From: Nonomuraea soli
Lineage (GTDB): Bacteria > Actinomycetota > Actinomycetes > Streptosporangiales > Streptosporangiaceae
DNA length: 64,000 nucleotides
Assembly: GCF_013761175.1 (NCBI RefSeq)
Contig: NZ_JACDUR010000006.1
Location: 186,001-250,000 of the forward strand
Direction: 5' to 3'
Shown here in pieces: positions 40,445 through 48,908 of this stretch. The position numbers were made by a program, and so were the translations under genes. The notes below the pieces were generated by a model. The model worked only from the letters and a program-made list of their open reading frames with translations, searched no databases and was not told the DNA's origin. Positions within the stretch are counted from its first letter, which is position 1. Each line of letters starts with the position of its first letter.

Positions 40445-42417
40445 GGATCGCGCGGCAGGCCGAGCGCCCGCTCGGCGATGATGTTGAGCTGCACCTCGCT
40501 GGTGCCGCCGCCGATCGTGAACGCGCGGGTGGTGAGGATCATGCGCTGCCAGTGCGACGACTCCGGCGCCACCGACCAGCAGAACTCCGAGATCTCCTGC
40601 GAGTGGCGCATCCCCAGGAACTTGCGCACGCTCGCCGCGGGTCCCGGATCGGCCCCGGCCAGCTGCGAGGTCATGATGCGCAGGTTCAGCGCCGAGATCG
40701 CCTGGCCCTGTGCCCACAACCGCCCGGCCCTGTCGAGGTCCGGCGGCCGCAGGCCTTCGTGTCCGGCCAGCAGGCGGGCCATGTCGGTGTGCTGCGAGCC
40801 GGGCCCCCACGAGTCGCCCAGCGCGACGCGCTCGTGCGAGAGCGTGTCGCGGGCGACCCGCCAGCCCTGGTCGACCTCCCCGACGACCAGGTCGTCGGGG
40901 ACGAAGACGTCGTCGAGGAAGACCTCGTTGAAGATCTCGTCACCGTTGATCTCGCGCAGCGGCCTGACCGTGACGCCGGGGGAGGCCATCTCGACCAGGA
41001 AGTAGCTGATGCCCTCGTGCTTGGGCCGTTCCGGGCTGGTGCGGGCCAGGCAGATGCCCCAGTGGGCGTACTGCGCCAGCGAGGTCCACACCTTCTGGCC
41101 GGTGATGGACCAGCCGCCCTCGACCCTGACGGCCTTGGTGGTCAGGCCCGCCAGGTCGGAGCCCGCGCCGGGCTCGCTGAACAGCTGGCACCAGACGATC
41201 TCGCCGGTGAAGGTCTTCGGCAGGAACCGCTCCTGCTGCTCGCGCGTGCCGTACCTGACGATCGACGGTACGGCCCAGGCGGCGATGCCCAGGTTGGGGC
41301 GCTTGGGGAACTCCTGGTGGATGATCACCTGCTCCAGCGGGGAGGCGGCGCGACCCCACGGGGCGGGCAGGTGCGGCATGATCCAGCCCTCGGAGGCGAA
41401 GCGGGCCAGGCGCTCCAGGGGTTCCAGGGCGGCCAGCCCGGCGGCGTGCGCGCGCAGCTCCTCGCGCAAGGGCTCGGCCTCCTCGGGCAGGTCGGGTTCC
41501 ATCGCCCGGCGGGTTCCGGCGATCGCCTGGGTGGCGACCGCCTCCGACCACTCGCCGGCGAGCATGCGGTTCGACAGGGCGCGGCGGTAGAAGCGGTGGG
41601 CGTCGTGCTCGAAGGTGAAGCCGATGCCGCCGAGGACCTGGATGGCGTCGGCGGCGCAGCGCACGGCCGCCTCGGGCGCGAGAACGGCGGCCACTCCGAC
41701 GGCCAGCCGCGCCTCGGGTTCCGGCGCCTCTGCCGCGGAGGATCGGGCGTCGAGGGCTCTGGCCGCGTCCCACACGGCCGCCCGCGCCTGCTCCAGGGCG
41801 ACGAACGCCCCGGCGACGCGGTGCTTGACGCCCTGGAACTGCCCGATCGGCCGCCCGAACTGCTCGCGCACCTTGGCGTACTCGGCTGCCGTGCGCACCG
41901 ACCACGCGGCCAGGCCGCACGACTCGGCGCCCAGCAGCACCGCGGCCAGCTCGCGCACGGGCACCTGGCCCAGCATCCGCTCCCGCGGCACAACGAGGGG
42001 TTCCGCCGTGCACAGCTCGCGGTCGAGGTCGATGGACTCGGCGGGCTCGGCCCGCACGTCGTCCCGGTCGAGCACGGCCCAGCCCTCGTCGACGGGCAGC
42101 AGGAACAGGTCGGCCCCGGCGGAGCCCAGCACCCGGCCGCCGATCGAGACGGCCGCGGTCAGCGAGCCGTCGACCAGCCCGCGCAGCAGCTCGCCGTGCC
42201 CGGCTCCCAGCACCGCCGCGGCGAGCGCGGAGGGCAGCAGGGGTCCCGAGGCCCGCAGCTCGCCCAGCGCCTCCAGGCAGACGCACAGCTCCAGCAGTCC
42301 GCCGCCCTGCCCGCCGTACTCCTCGGCGACGTGCACGCCCCGAAGCTCGGGACGGCCCGCCAGGCCGGGGACTGAGGCGGCGAGTGCGCGGTGTTCCTCG
42401 GTCAAGCCGATGCCCAT
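40441..42417 (-). CDS. two-domain acyl-CoA dehydrogenase (FadE34-like fusion)
   Basis: 658 aa, about one and a half to two times a normal acyl-CoA dehydrogenase. Residues 1-320 form a degenerate first unit that keeps C-terminal helices (EYAKVREQFGRPIGQFQGVK, QVLGGIGFTFEHDAHRFYRR). Residues 330-658 form a fuller unit with the flavin loop CQLFSEPGAGSDLAGL, GQKVWTSLAQYAHWG, ERVALG and the C-terminal AFTIGGGTSEVQLNIIAERALG. Double-length enzymes of this kind, such as mycobacterial FadE34, act on bulky CoA esters including steroid side chains. It probably oxidises an unusual acyl-CoA using FAD and ETF. The start is the ATG at 42417; a GTG two codons earlier is possible. Its stop abuts the sortase stop. 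Confidence 0.85.
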   Translation of the reverse strand: MGIGLTEEHRALAASVPGLAGRPELRGVHVAEEYGGQGGGLLELCVCLEALGELRASGPLLPSALAAAVLGAGHGELLRGLVDGSLTAAVSIGGRVLGSAGADLFLLPVDEGWAVLDRDDVRAEPAESIDLDRELCTAEPLVVPRERMLGQVPVRELAAVLLGAESCGLAAWSVRTAAEYAKVREQFGRPIGQFQGVKHRVAGAFVALEQARAAVWDAARALDARSSAAEAPEPEARLAVGVAAVLAPEAAVRCAADAIQVLGGIGFTFEHDAHRFYRRALSNRMLAGEWSEAVATQAIAGTRRAMEPDLPEEAEPLREELRAHAAGLAALEPLERLARFASEGWIMPHLPAPWGRAASPLEQVIIHQEFPKRPNLGIAAWAVPSIVRYGTREQQERFLPKTFTGEIVWCQLFSEPGAGSDLAGLTTKAVRVEGGWSITGQKVWTSLAQYAHWGICLARTSPERPKHEGISYFLVEMASPGVTVRPLREINGDEIFNEVFLDDVFVPDDLVVGEVDQGWRVARDTLSHERVALGDSWGPGSQHTDMARLLAGHEGLRPPDLDRAGRLWAQGQAISALNLRIMTSQLAGADPGPAASVRKFLGMRHSQEISEFCWSVAPESSHWQRMILTTRAFTIGGGTSEVQLNIIAERALGLPRDP

Positions 42418-42435
42418 GCGCACGAATCTAGAAGC

Positions 42436-43299
42436 TTATTCGGTCAGCTGTCCACGGTCTCCGTACTCCAGCTCCAGCGCCCGCGAGAAGTCGGCGATGG
42501 CCTCCTCGTGCCGATCGAGCTCCTGGAGCAGCTCGCCCCTGACCTGGTAGGCCCAGACGTAGGTCTTGTCGAGCTCGATCGCGCGGTCGAGGTCGGCCAG
42601 CCCCTCCTCGACGCGGCCCAGGTCGCTCAGCACCGCGCCGCGGCTGCCCAGCGTGCGCTCGTTGTCGGGCTCCAGCTCCAGTGCCCTGTCGAGGTCGGCC
42701 AGCGCCTCCTCGTGGCGGTCGAGCATGCGCAACGACTCGCCGCGCTGGGCGTAGGAGCGCGCGTGCTCCGGGTCGATCGCGAGGGCGCGTGAGTAGTCGT
42801 CGACGGCCTCCGGGTAGAGCTCCATGTTCTGCAGCAGGTCGGCGCGGTGGGCGTAGGCGTCGGCCGTGCCGTACAGGGTGATCAGCTCGGTGTGCGCGGC
42901 CAGGGCGTCCTCGAAGCGGCCCAGCGCGGCCAGCACCTGGGCACGTTCGTGGATGATCCAGTCGATGCCCGCCTCCAGGGCGAGCGCGTGCTCGTAGTCG
43001 TCGAGCGCCGTCTCCAGCGCGCCCAGGGCGGCGTGCACCTGCCCGCGCGAGCCCAGGGCGTAGGCGTCGCCCGGCTCCAGGCGCAGCGACTGGTCGAAGT
43101 CGGCCAGCGCGGCGTCGAACTCGCCGAGCAGCCGGCGGCTCTCCCCGCGCAGCCGCCAGGAGCGCGGGTCGTCGGGGTCGAGCTCGATCGCCTCGGTCAG
43201 GTCGGTGACCGCCGCCTCGTAGCGCTCCAGGGCGAAGTAGGAATCGGCGCGGCTGCGCAGCACGGAGGCCCGGGCCTGCTCCACGGAGAGCTCTGCCAT
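42436..43299 (-). CDS. tetratricopeptide repeat protein
   Basis: 287 aa made almost wholly of about eight 34-residue TPR units; repeated signatures are LRSRADSYFALERYEAAVTD, ALADLDRALELEPDN and AIADFSRALELEYGD. No signal peptide or enzyme domain is seen, so it should be a cytoplasmic protein-protein scaffold. It lies between aldehyde dehydrogenase and acyl-CoA dehydrogenase genes on the same strand, separated by 7 and 18 bp, so co-transcription is likely. Its partner is unknown. Confidence 0.92.
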   Translation of the reverse strand: MAELSVEQARASVLRSRADSYFALERYEAAVTDLTEAIELDPDDPRSWRLRGESRRLLGEFDAALADFDQSLRLEPGDAYALGSRGQVHAALGALETALDDYEHALALEAGIDWIIHERAQVLAALGRFEDALAAHTELITLYGTADAYAHRADLLQNMELYPEAVDDYSRALAIDPEHARSYAQRGESLRMLDRHEEALADLDRALELEPDNERTLGSRGAVLSDLGRVEEGLADLDRAIELDKTYVWAYQVRGELLQELDRHEEAIADFSRALELEYGDRGQLTE

Positions 43300-43306
43300 G
43301 CACGGA

Positions 43307-44746
43307 CTATATCTGGATGATCGCTGCCTTCTGCCTGGTGTACTCCAGCACCGCGTCGTGGCCGTAGCCGCTGTCCTTCACGCCGCCGAAGGGCAGGCCC
43401 GGCGGCATCTGGCGGAAGGTGTTCACCCAGACCGTGCCGCTGTCGAGATCGCGGATGAGACGGTGGGCCCGTCCCAGGTCACGCGTCCAGACCCCGGCCG
43501 CCAGGCCGTAGGCCGAGTCGTTGGCGATGCGCACGGCCTGCGCCTCGTCGTCGAAGGGGATGGCCACGGCGACCGGGCCGAAGATCTCCTCCTGGCAGAC
43601 GCGCAGGCCGTTGTCGGTCGTCGTGTAGAGCGTGGGCTCGACCCAGTAGCCGTCGCCCGGCACCACGTCGGAGCCGTACCGCCCGCCGAACACCCGCTCC
43701 GCGCCCTCCTTCTCGGCCAGCTCCAGGTAGGAGACGACCCGCTCGTACTGCGCCTGGGAGACGATCGGCCCCATGTCGGTGGCCAGGTCGAGGGGGTCGC
43801 CGAGGGTGATGCCCGCGGCCTTCCCGGCGATCCTGGCGATGAAGTCGTCCCAGATCGGGCGGTGGACGAGGATGCGTGAGCCGGCCACGCAGACCTGGCC
43901 GGCGTTGCCGGTGTAGACCGAGTTGACGGTGACGCCGTCGGCCGCCTTGTCCAGGTCGGCGTCGTCGAAGACGATGTTGGGCGACTTGCCGCCCAGCTCG
44001 AACGTCATCGGCTTGACCCCGGCGTTCCGGGTGATGCGCAGCGCCGTCTCCGTCGAGCCGGTGAGGCTGATCTTGTTGACGCCGCGGTGCCGTACCAGAG
44101 CCTCGCCGACCTCCTCTCCCAGGCCGCTGACGATGTTCAGCACGCCGGGCGGGAAGACCTCGGCCAGCAGCTCGCCGAGCCGCAGCGTCGACACGCTCGC
44201 CTGCTCGGCCGGTTTGACGATCACGGTGTTGCCCGCGGCCAGCGCGAACGCGGCCTTGGCGGAGAAGGTGGAGACGGGGGAGTTCCACGGGATGACGCAC
44301 AGAGCCACGCCGTACGGCTCGCGCCTGGTCAGGCCGAGCGTGTCGGGTCCCATGAGCACGGTGTCGCCCTTGACCGCGTCGAGCACCTGGCCGGCGGCCA
44401 GCTCCCAGAGGAAGGCCATGCCGGGCAGGTCCTTCTTCAGGGTGTCGCGCAGGATGCGGCCGTTGTCGGTGGTCTCCAGCCTGGCCAGCTCGTCGGCGTG
44501 GTCGGCGAAGACGCGGGCGACCTTGCGCAGGAAGTGCGCCCGGCCCAGCGCGGGCATGGCCGACCAGCGGGGGAAGGCCGCGCGGGCGGCGGCGACGGCC
44601 TGCTCGGCGTCCTGGGGGCCGCTGCGGGGGATGCGGGCCCAGACCTCGCCGGTGGCCGGGTTGACCGAGTCGAGAGTCCTGCCGTCGGCGGCGGGCTGGA
44701 CCTTGCCGCCGATGAGGTTGCGGTAGTCGATCACCTGCCCAAGCAT
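43307..44746 (-). CDS. NAD(P)-dependent aldehyde dehydrogenase
   Basis: 479 aa. The catalytic cysteine is in GNAGQVCVAGSR (near 277), the general base in MTFELGGKSPNIVF, and the N-anchor segment is VIPWNSPVSTFSAKAAFALA. NAD-loop residues ISLTGSTETALRI and the C-terminal LPFGGVKDSGYGHD are typical of the ALDH superfamily. It oxidises an aldehyde to its acid; the substrate is not defined. The ATG at 44746 gives the standard length. It leads the three-gene minus-strand run with the TPR protein and the acyl-CoA dehydrogenase. Confidence 0.94.
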   Translation of the reverse strand: MLGQVIDYRNLIGGKVQPAADGRTLDSVNPATGEVWARIPRSGPQDAEQAVAAARAAFPRWSAMPALGRAHFLRKVARVFADHADELARLETTDNGRILRDTLKKDLPGMAFLWELAAGQVLDAVKGDTVLMGPDTLGLTRREPYGVALCVIPWNSPVSTFSAKAAFALAAGNTVIVKPAEQASVSTLRLGELLAEVFPPGVLNIVSGLGEEVGEALVRHRGVNKISLTGSTETALRITRNAGVKPMTFELGGKSPNIVFDDADLDKAADGVTVNSVYTGNAGQVCVAGSRILVHRPIWDDFIARIAGKAAGITLGDPLDLATDMGPIVSQAQYERVVSYLELAEKEGAERVFGGRYGSDVVPGDGYWVEPTLYTTTDNGLRVCQEEIFGPVAVAIPFDDEAQAVRIANDSAYGLAAGVWTRDLGRAHRLIRDLDSGTVWVNTFRQMPPGLPFGGVKDSGYGHDAVLEYTRQKAAIIQI

Positions 44747-44753
44747 ACGCTTG
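44740..44753. promoter_or_regulatory. inverted repeat over the aldehyde dehydrogenase start
   Basis: CAAGC-ATAC-GCTTG is a perfect 5-bp inverted repeat that includes the start codon of the aldehyde dehydrogenase gene. It could be an operator of a TetR-type regulator located elsewhere. Evidence is limited to the symmetry. Confidence 0.35.
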
Positions 44754-44783
44754 CTTGATTCGGATGGTAATAAGGTGGCAGGC

Positions 44784-45485
44784 ATGCTTCTGGCTCCTGG
44801 TGTGCACGTGGCCGTCACCGACCGGCACGGCGGCGTGAGCGCCCCGCCGTACGGCTCGCGCAACCTCGGCGGGCTCGTCGGCGACGCGCCCGGCGCCGTC
44901 GCCGCCAACCGCTCGGCCCTGGCCGGCGAGCTCGGGGTCGAGGCGATCGTCTTCATGCACCAGGTGCACTCCGCCGACGTCGCCTACGTCACCGCCCCCT
45001 TCGGCGCCGGTGCGCCGCCGCTCGACGGGGTCTTCACCGACGTCCAGGGGCTGGCGCTGGCCTCGCTGGGCGCCGACTGCCCCGCCGTCCTGGTGGCCGA
45101 CCCGAAGGCCCGCATGGTCGGCGCCGCCCACTCGGGACGCCCCGGCACCGAGGCGGGCATCGCCACGGCGCTGGTCGAGGCGATGCGGGCCAAGGGGGCC
45201 GCCGAGCTCGTGGCCTTCGTCGGTCCGGGAGCCTGCGGGCGCTGCTACGAGGTGCCGGAGGAGCTGCGCGAGCGGGTCGCCGCCGCGGTGCCCGCCGCCC
45301 GCTCCGAGACGTCGTGGGGCACGCCCGCCCTCGACCTGCGGGCGGGCATCGAGGCCCAGCTGCGCGCGGCGGGCGTGTCAGACGTACGGCACGACGCGCG
45401 CTGCACCATCGAGGCGGAGGAGCTCTACTCCCATCGCAGGGAGCGGGTCGCCGGACGCTTCGCCGGGCTCATCTGGCTGGCTTAG
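44784..45485 (+). CDS. pgeF: YfiH/PgeF-type multicopper-fold protein (laccase-domain family)
   Basis: 233 aa. It carries the metal-binding histidine/cysteine set of the family in MHQVHSADV, LGADCPAVLVADP and AAHSGRPGTEAG, and the C-terminal DARCTIEAEELYSHRRE. Members are purine nucleoside phosphorylase or adenosine deaminase-like enzymes, and YfiH edits peptidoglycan precursors in E. coli. In actinobacteria the gene is usually near cell-division genes, but here its neighbours are unrelated. The common HAGWRG motif is replaced by HSGRPG. The ATG has a GGTGG element upstream. Confidence 0.85.
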   Translation: MLLAPGVHVAVTDRHGGVSAPPYGSRNLGGLVGDAPGAVAANRSALAGELGVEAIVFMHQVHSADVAYVTAPFGAGAPPLDGVFTDVQGLALASLGADCPAVLVADPKARMVGAAHSGRPGTEAGIATALVEAMRAKGAAELVAFVGPGACGRCYEVPEELRERVAAAVPAARSETSWGTPALDLRAGIEAQLRAAGVSDVRHDARCTIEAEELYSHRRERVAGRFAGLIWLA

Positions 45486-45825
45486 GACCGCCGCCGCCCG
45501 GGTTGTTGAAGACGCCGTTGACGATGGCGATGGCACCCCAGATGATCACCAGGGCGAAGAGGCTGTAGCTGACGGCGATCGTCACGATCGACAGGATCGT
45601 GCCCAGCGACATCGAGACGATGGCCAGCGCCAGGCGCATGCCGTCGGAACGGCGGTCGGCGTGGCTGGGCCGCACCGAGGCCAGGCGTTCGTCGACGCGC
45701 CTGTCGACCTCCTTGCCCATCTTGTCGAGGAACGATTCGACGATGGCGTCCTCGAAGTCGGGGCCGAGGTCACGACGGGCGGAGACGGCGGCCCGGAGCT
45801 CGTCTCCGGGCGAGGGGGTCGTCAT
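45469..45825 (-). CDS. small membrane protein, conserved hypothetical
   Basis: 118 aa. The amphipathic acidic N terminus (DLGPDFEDAIVESFLDKMGK, a helix-forming stretch) is followed by two membrane helices (about 65-105: LALAIVSMSLGTILSIVTIA and SLFALVIIWGAIAIVNGV) and a Gly/Pro tail. It is similar in plan to a widespread actinobacterial family of unknown function. It converges with pgeF, overlapping by 17 bp. Confidence 0.75.
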   Translation of the reverse strand: MTTPSPGDELRAAVSARRDLGPDFEDAIVESFLDKMGKEVDRRVDERLASVRPSHADRRSDGMRLALAIVSMSLGTILSIVTIAVSYSLFALVIIWGAIAIVNGVFNNPGGGGPKPAR

Positions 45826-45851
45826 GTCGCGATATTACGCCACGGTCCGGC

Positions 45852-46982
45852 CTATCGCGCGAGGATGTCGTCCAGGTTGTAGCTGATCGGGCGTTCCAGC
45901 TGCTCGTAGGTGCACGACTCGGGCGTGCGGTCGGGCCGCCACCGGCGGAACTGCGCGGTGTGGCGGAACCGGTCGCCCTCCATCTGGTCGTAGGCCACCT
46001 CGATCACCAGCTCCGGGCGGAGCGGGATGAACGACAGGTCCTTCTTGGCGTTCCACCGCGACACCGCCCCCGGCATGCGCTGTCCGCCCGTCGCGGGCGT
46101 GGCGGCGGGCTGGCCCATGTTGCGGATCGCCTGGTCGGCCCACTCGCCCCACGGGTGCTCGCCGAGCTTGGCGAGGTACGGCTTGAGCTCGTCGACGAGC
46201 TCGGCCCGGCGCGCCATCGGGAACGACGCGGCCACGCCCACATGGTGCAGCTTGCCGTCGTCGCTGTAGAGGCCCAGCAGGAGCGAGCCGACGATCGGTC
46301 CCGTCTTGTGCTCGCGGTAGCCGCAGACGACGACGTCGGCGGTGCGGTCGTGCTTGACCTTGAACATCGTGCGCTTGTCGGGGACGTAGGGCTGGTCGCC
46401 CGGCTTGACGATGATGCCGTCGAGGCCGGCGCCCTCGAACATCTCGAACCACTCTTCGGCGCGCTCGTGGTTCTGGGTGACCGGGGTGAGCCTGATCGAG
46501 CCACCCCTTTCCGGAAATATCCCCTCAAGCTTGGCGCGGCGTTCGCTGAACGGCGCCTCCATCAGGTTCTCCTCGCCCAGCGCCAGCAGGTCGAAGGCGA
46601 TGAACGAGGCGGGATACTCCTCCGACAACATCTTCACCCTGCTGGCCGCGGGATGGATGCGCTGCTGGAGCATCACGAAGTCGAGCTCCTGCGCCTTGCG
46701 CAGCACGATCTCGCCGTCGACCACGCACTTGTCGGGCAGCTCGCGCCTGACCGCCTCGACGAGTTCGGGGAAGTAGCGGGTGAAGGGTCGCTCGTTGCGG
46801 CTGCCCAGGAAGACCTCGTCGCCGTCGCGGAAGACGATGCAGCGGAAGCCGTCCCACTTCGGTTCGTAGAAGTAGAGATCGCTGTCCTGCTTGGGCATGG
46901 CCTTGACCGGCTTGGCCAGCATCGGCGCCACCGGAGGCAGCACCGGCAGGTCGAGCTGGATCTCCTCAGGTGGTTGCGTCAT
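45852..46982 (-). CDS. ATP-dependent DNA ligase (LigC/LigD ligase domain type)
   Basis: 376 aa. The nucleotidyl-transfer lysine lies in FYEPKWDGFRCIVF (motif I). Other ligase motifs are SRNERPFTRYFPEL (III), VVDGEIVLRKAQELDF (IIIa), GLDGIIVKPGD (IV) and FKVKHDRTADVVVCGYR (V). The OB-fold follows, ending RPISYNLDDILAR. It seals nicks with ATP in the cytoplasm. In actinobacteria such stand-alone ligases serve end-joining or excision repair alongside LigD. It overlaps the upstream reductase gene by 17 bp. The separate LigD-type polymerase at 38.2 kb may work with it. Confidence 0.93.
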   Translation of the reverse strand: MTQPPEEIQLDLPVLPPVAPMLAKPVKAMPKQDSDLYFYEPKWDGFRCIVFRDGDEVFLGSRNERPFTRYFPELVEAVRRELPDKCVVDGEIVLRKAQELDFVMLQQRIHPAASRVKMLSEEYPASFIAFDLLALGEENLMEAPFSERRAKLEGIFPERGGSIRLTPVTQNHERAEEWFEMFEGAGLDGIIVKPGDQPYVPDKRTMFKVKHDRTADVVVCGYREHKTGPIVGSLLLGLYSDDGKLHHVGVAASFPMARRAELVDELKPYLAKLGEHPWGEWADQAIRNMGQPAATPATGGQRMPGAVSRWNAKKDLSFIPLRPELVIEVAYDQMEGDRFRHTAQFRRWRPDRTPESCTYEQLERPISYNLDDILAR

Positions 46983-47676
46983 GGGTGTCCTCCCGTAGAT
47001 AGCGGCAGAAGAGGACCCCGTCCTCCTCCAGCACCTGGCCCAGCCGGAGCGGGACGTGCGAAGCCTCGCCGTTCAGGATGCGCGCCGCGCCGCCGCCGAT
47101 CAACAGGGGGCTCGTCGTCAGGCACAACTCGTCGACGAGGCCGGCCGCGGCCAGCTGGCCGTTGATCCGCGGGCCGCCCTCGCACAGGATCTTGCCCAGC
47201 CCCCGCTCGCGCAACTGGCTCAGGGCCGAGGCGAAGTCGACCTTGTCGTCGCCCGCGACGATCACGTCGGCCAGCCTGGCCGCCTCGTCCCTGCGGTCGC
47301 GCGGGGCCGACTCGCAGGTGACGACGATCGTCGTCGACCTGGCCTCGGTGAACAGCGGGCTGCCCAGGTCGAGGTCGAGGCGCCGGGTCACCACGGCGAT
47401 CGGGGGCGGGACCTGCCTGTCAGGCTTCGCCTTCGCCGGGCCGTACCCCTCGGTGCGCACGGTCGCGGCACCCGCCATGATCACGTCGGCCAGGCGGCGC
47501 AGGACCCCGAAGATCACCCGGTCGCCCTTGCTGGACAACCCGCCCGACAGGCCCTTCACCCAGGCGCCCCCGTCGGCGCTGGCCACCATGTTCAGGCGCA
47601 GCCACCGGTCGGACGGATACGCGTAGGCCTGCGTGATGTCCGGATCGTCCTCGATGTCGGGATGGATGCGACGCAC
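46966..47676 (-). CDS. RibD C-terminal-like pyrimidine reductase family protein
   Basis: 236 aa. It has the dihydrofolate-reductase-like fold of RibD C-terminal reductases: RLNMVASADGGAWVKG near the N terminus, ADVIMAGAATVRTEGYGP, and GKILCEGGPRINGQLAAAG near residue 165. In riboflavin synthesis the family reduces the ribosyl group of a pyrimidine using NADPH, but many members have other substrates. I placed the start at the GTG 47676, which has AGGTAGAGG just upstream; a GTG six codons earlier is possible. It is co-transcribed with the DNA ligase gene (17-bp overlap). Confidence 0.88.
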   Translation of the reverse strand: MRRIHPDIEDDPDITQAYAYPSDRWLRLNMVASADGGAWVKGLSGGLSSKGDRVIFGVLRRLADVIMAGAATVRTEGYGPAKAKPDRQVPPPIAVVTRRLDLDLGSPLFTEARSTTIVVTCESAPRDRRDEAARLADVIVAGDDKVDFASALSQLRERGLGKILCEGGPRINGQLAAAGLVDELCLTTSPLLIGGGAARILNGEASHVPLRLGQVLEEDGVLFCRYLREDTHDATT

Positions 47677-47820
47677 CCCTCTACCTTGGCACACAGGGAT
47701 TGCGGACCCGGGGGCGAGGACCTTTTTGGCGGTCGGATAGCACTTTCGCGTAACTCGTGACGTACGTGCGCTGATGTGTTTACGTGGCGGGAGGCGATCG
47801 GGGACTCCAGGGAGGCTAGG

Positions 47821-48216
47821 GTGCGTCTGGTCACGGTTGTGACGTGGTTGATCACTGCCCTCGTCGGTGCGTACCTGCTCTACCTCTGGCTGTCAGGGGG
47901 CGGGCTGCGGCAGCAGAAGACCAAGGTGACCAGATTCCCGACCGCGCTGATCTTCAGCCATCCCACCTTCGCGGTCAGCGCCCTGGCGTGCTGGACCATC
48001 TTCCTGCTGACCGGCGACGGCGGGGTGGCCTGGCTCGCCTTCGCCGTGCTGACCGTCGCGGCGCTGCTGGGGTTCACGATGTTCACGCGATGGCTCGGCG
48101 GCGGGCGGCACGCGCGGGGCGCCGAGCAACGTTTCCCGCTGCTGGCCGTCGCCGTCCACGGACTCGCCGGGCTGACCACCTTCGTCCTGGTGCTGCTCAC
48201 GGCCGCCCGGCTCTGA
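47821..48216 (+). CDS. four-helix membrane protein, hypothetical
   Basis: 131 aa. Four helices are predictable: VVTWLITALVGAYLLYLWL, HPTFAVSALACWTIFLLTG, WLAFAVLTVAALLGFTMF and LAVAVHGLAGLTTFVLVLL. Histidines sit in helices 2 and 4 (SHPTF, VHGLAG), reminiscent of haem-binding membrane proteins, but this is not proven. The GTG at 47821 follows AGGGAGG with 7-nt spacing, better than the upstream in-frame start at 47776. Function unknown. Confidence 0.75.
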   Translation: MRLVTVVTWLITALVGAYLLYLWLSGGGLRQQKTKVTRFPTALIFSHPTFAVSALACWTIFLLTGDGGVAWLAFAVLTVAALLGFTMFTRWLGGGRHARGAEQRFPLLAVAVHGLAGLTTFVLVLLTAARL

Positions 48217-48220
48217 AGGC

Positions 48221-48859
48221 TCAGCGGACCGTGACCGGGGTGCCCAGCTCCAGCCAGCCGCTGCTCCACAACCAGTCCATCGCCGCGATGCTCACCCGCA
48301 CGCACCCGTGCGAGGCGGGATGGGGCGGCACGGAACGGTAGCCGTGCACGGCGACGCCGCCCACGAAGTAGCGCGGCCGGTAGAGCGGGCCGTACGGTCC
48401 CGAGTCCCACGCGTCGACCGCGCGGTAGACGGTGAAGTCGCCCGGGGGCGTCGCCGTCGCCCTGCTGCCCGTCGAGGCGTTGACGACGTGCTCGACGCGG
48501 CCGTCCTGGACCAGGAGCAGGAGCTGCGTGGCCAGGTGGACCTCGGCGAAGCGGCCGGAGAAGGTGGTCGCCGCGGGCCGTACGCCCTCGTCGAGGGCCA
48601 GGGAGGTGCGCAGCCCGAACTCGCCGTCGCGCGGCAGGCCCGCCGCCTTCTGCAGGGCGTAGACGGCCTGCTTGGTGCTCGTGCCGTACCTGCCGTCGGG
48701 CGTGCCGAGCCAGTAGCCCAGTTCCGACAGCCGTTCCTGGAGGGCGACGACCTCGGCGCCCTCGTCACCCGGAAGCAGGCTGCCGAGCCGGGCGGAATCG
48801 GCCGCCACGGGACGGCAGGATGTCAGTGCAAGGATCAGTGCCACGAGTAAGCGCCCCAC
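48221..48859 (-). CDS. L,D-transpeptidase (YkuD) with peptidoglycan-binding domain
   Basis: 212 aa exported enzyme. The N terminus looks like a lipoprotein signal (LLVALILALTSC). A peptidoglycan-binding type 1 domain (about 30-85, GDEGAEVVALQERLSELGYW) precedes the YkuD catalytic domain with the motif VHGYRSVPPHPASHGCVRVS, whose His and Cys are catalytic. It makes 3-3 cross-links or attaches proteins to peptidoglycan. The start at the GTG 48859 gives the lipobox cysteine at residue 15. Confidence 0.92.
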   Translation of the reverse strand: MGRLLVALILALTSCRPVAADSARLGSLLPGDEGAEVVALQERLSELGYWLGTPDGRYGTSTKQAVYALQKAAGLPRDGEFGLRTSLALDEGVRPAATTFSGRFAEVHLATQLLLLVQDGRVEHVVNASTGSRATATPPGDFTVYRAVDAWDSGPYGPLYRPRYFVGGVAVHGYRSVPPHPASHGCVRVSIAAMDWLWSSGWLELGTPVTVR

Positions 48860-48908
48860 ACAGGGGGGTCTGCCCGATCGCCGCGAGCCCTACCGGAAGA
48901 ATGCCGTT

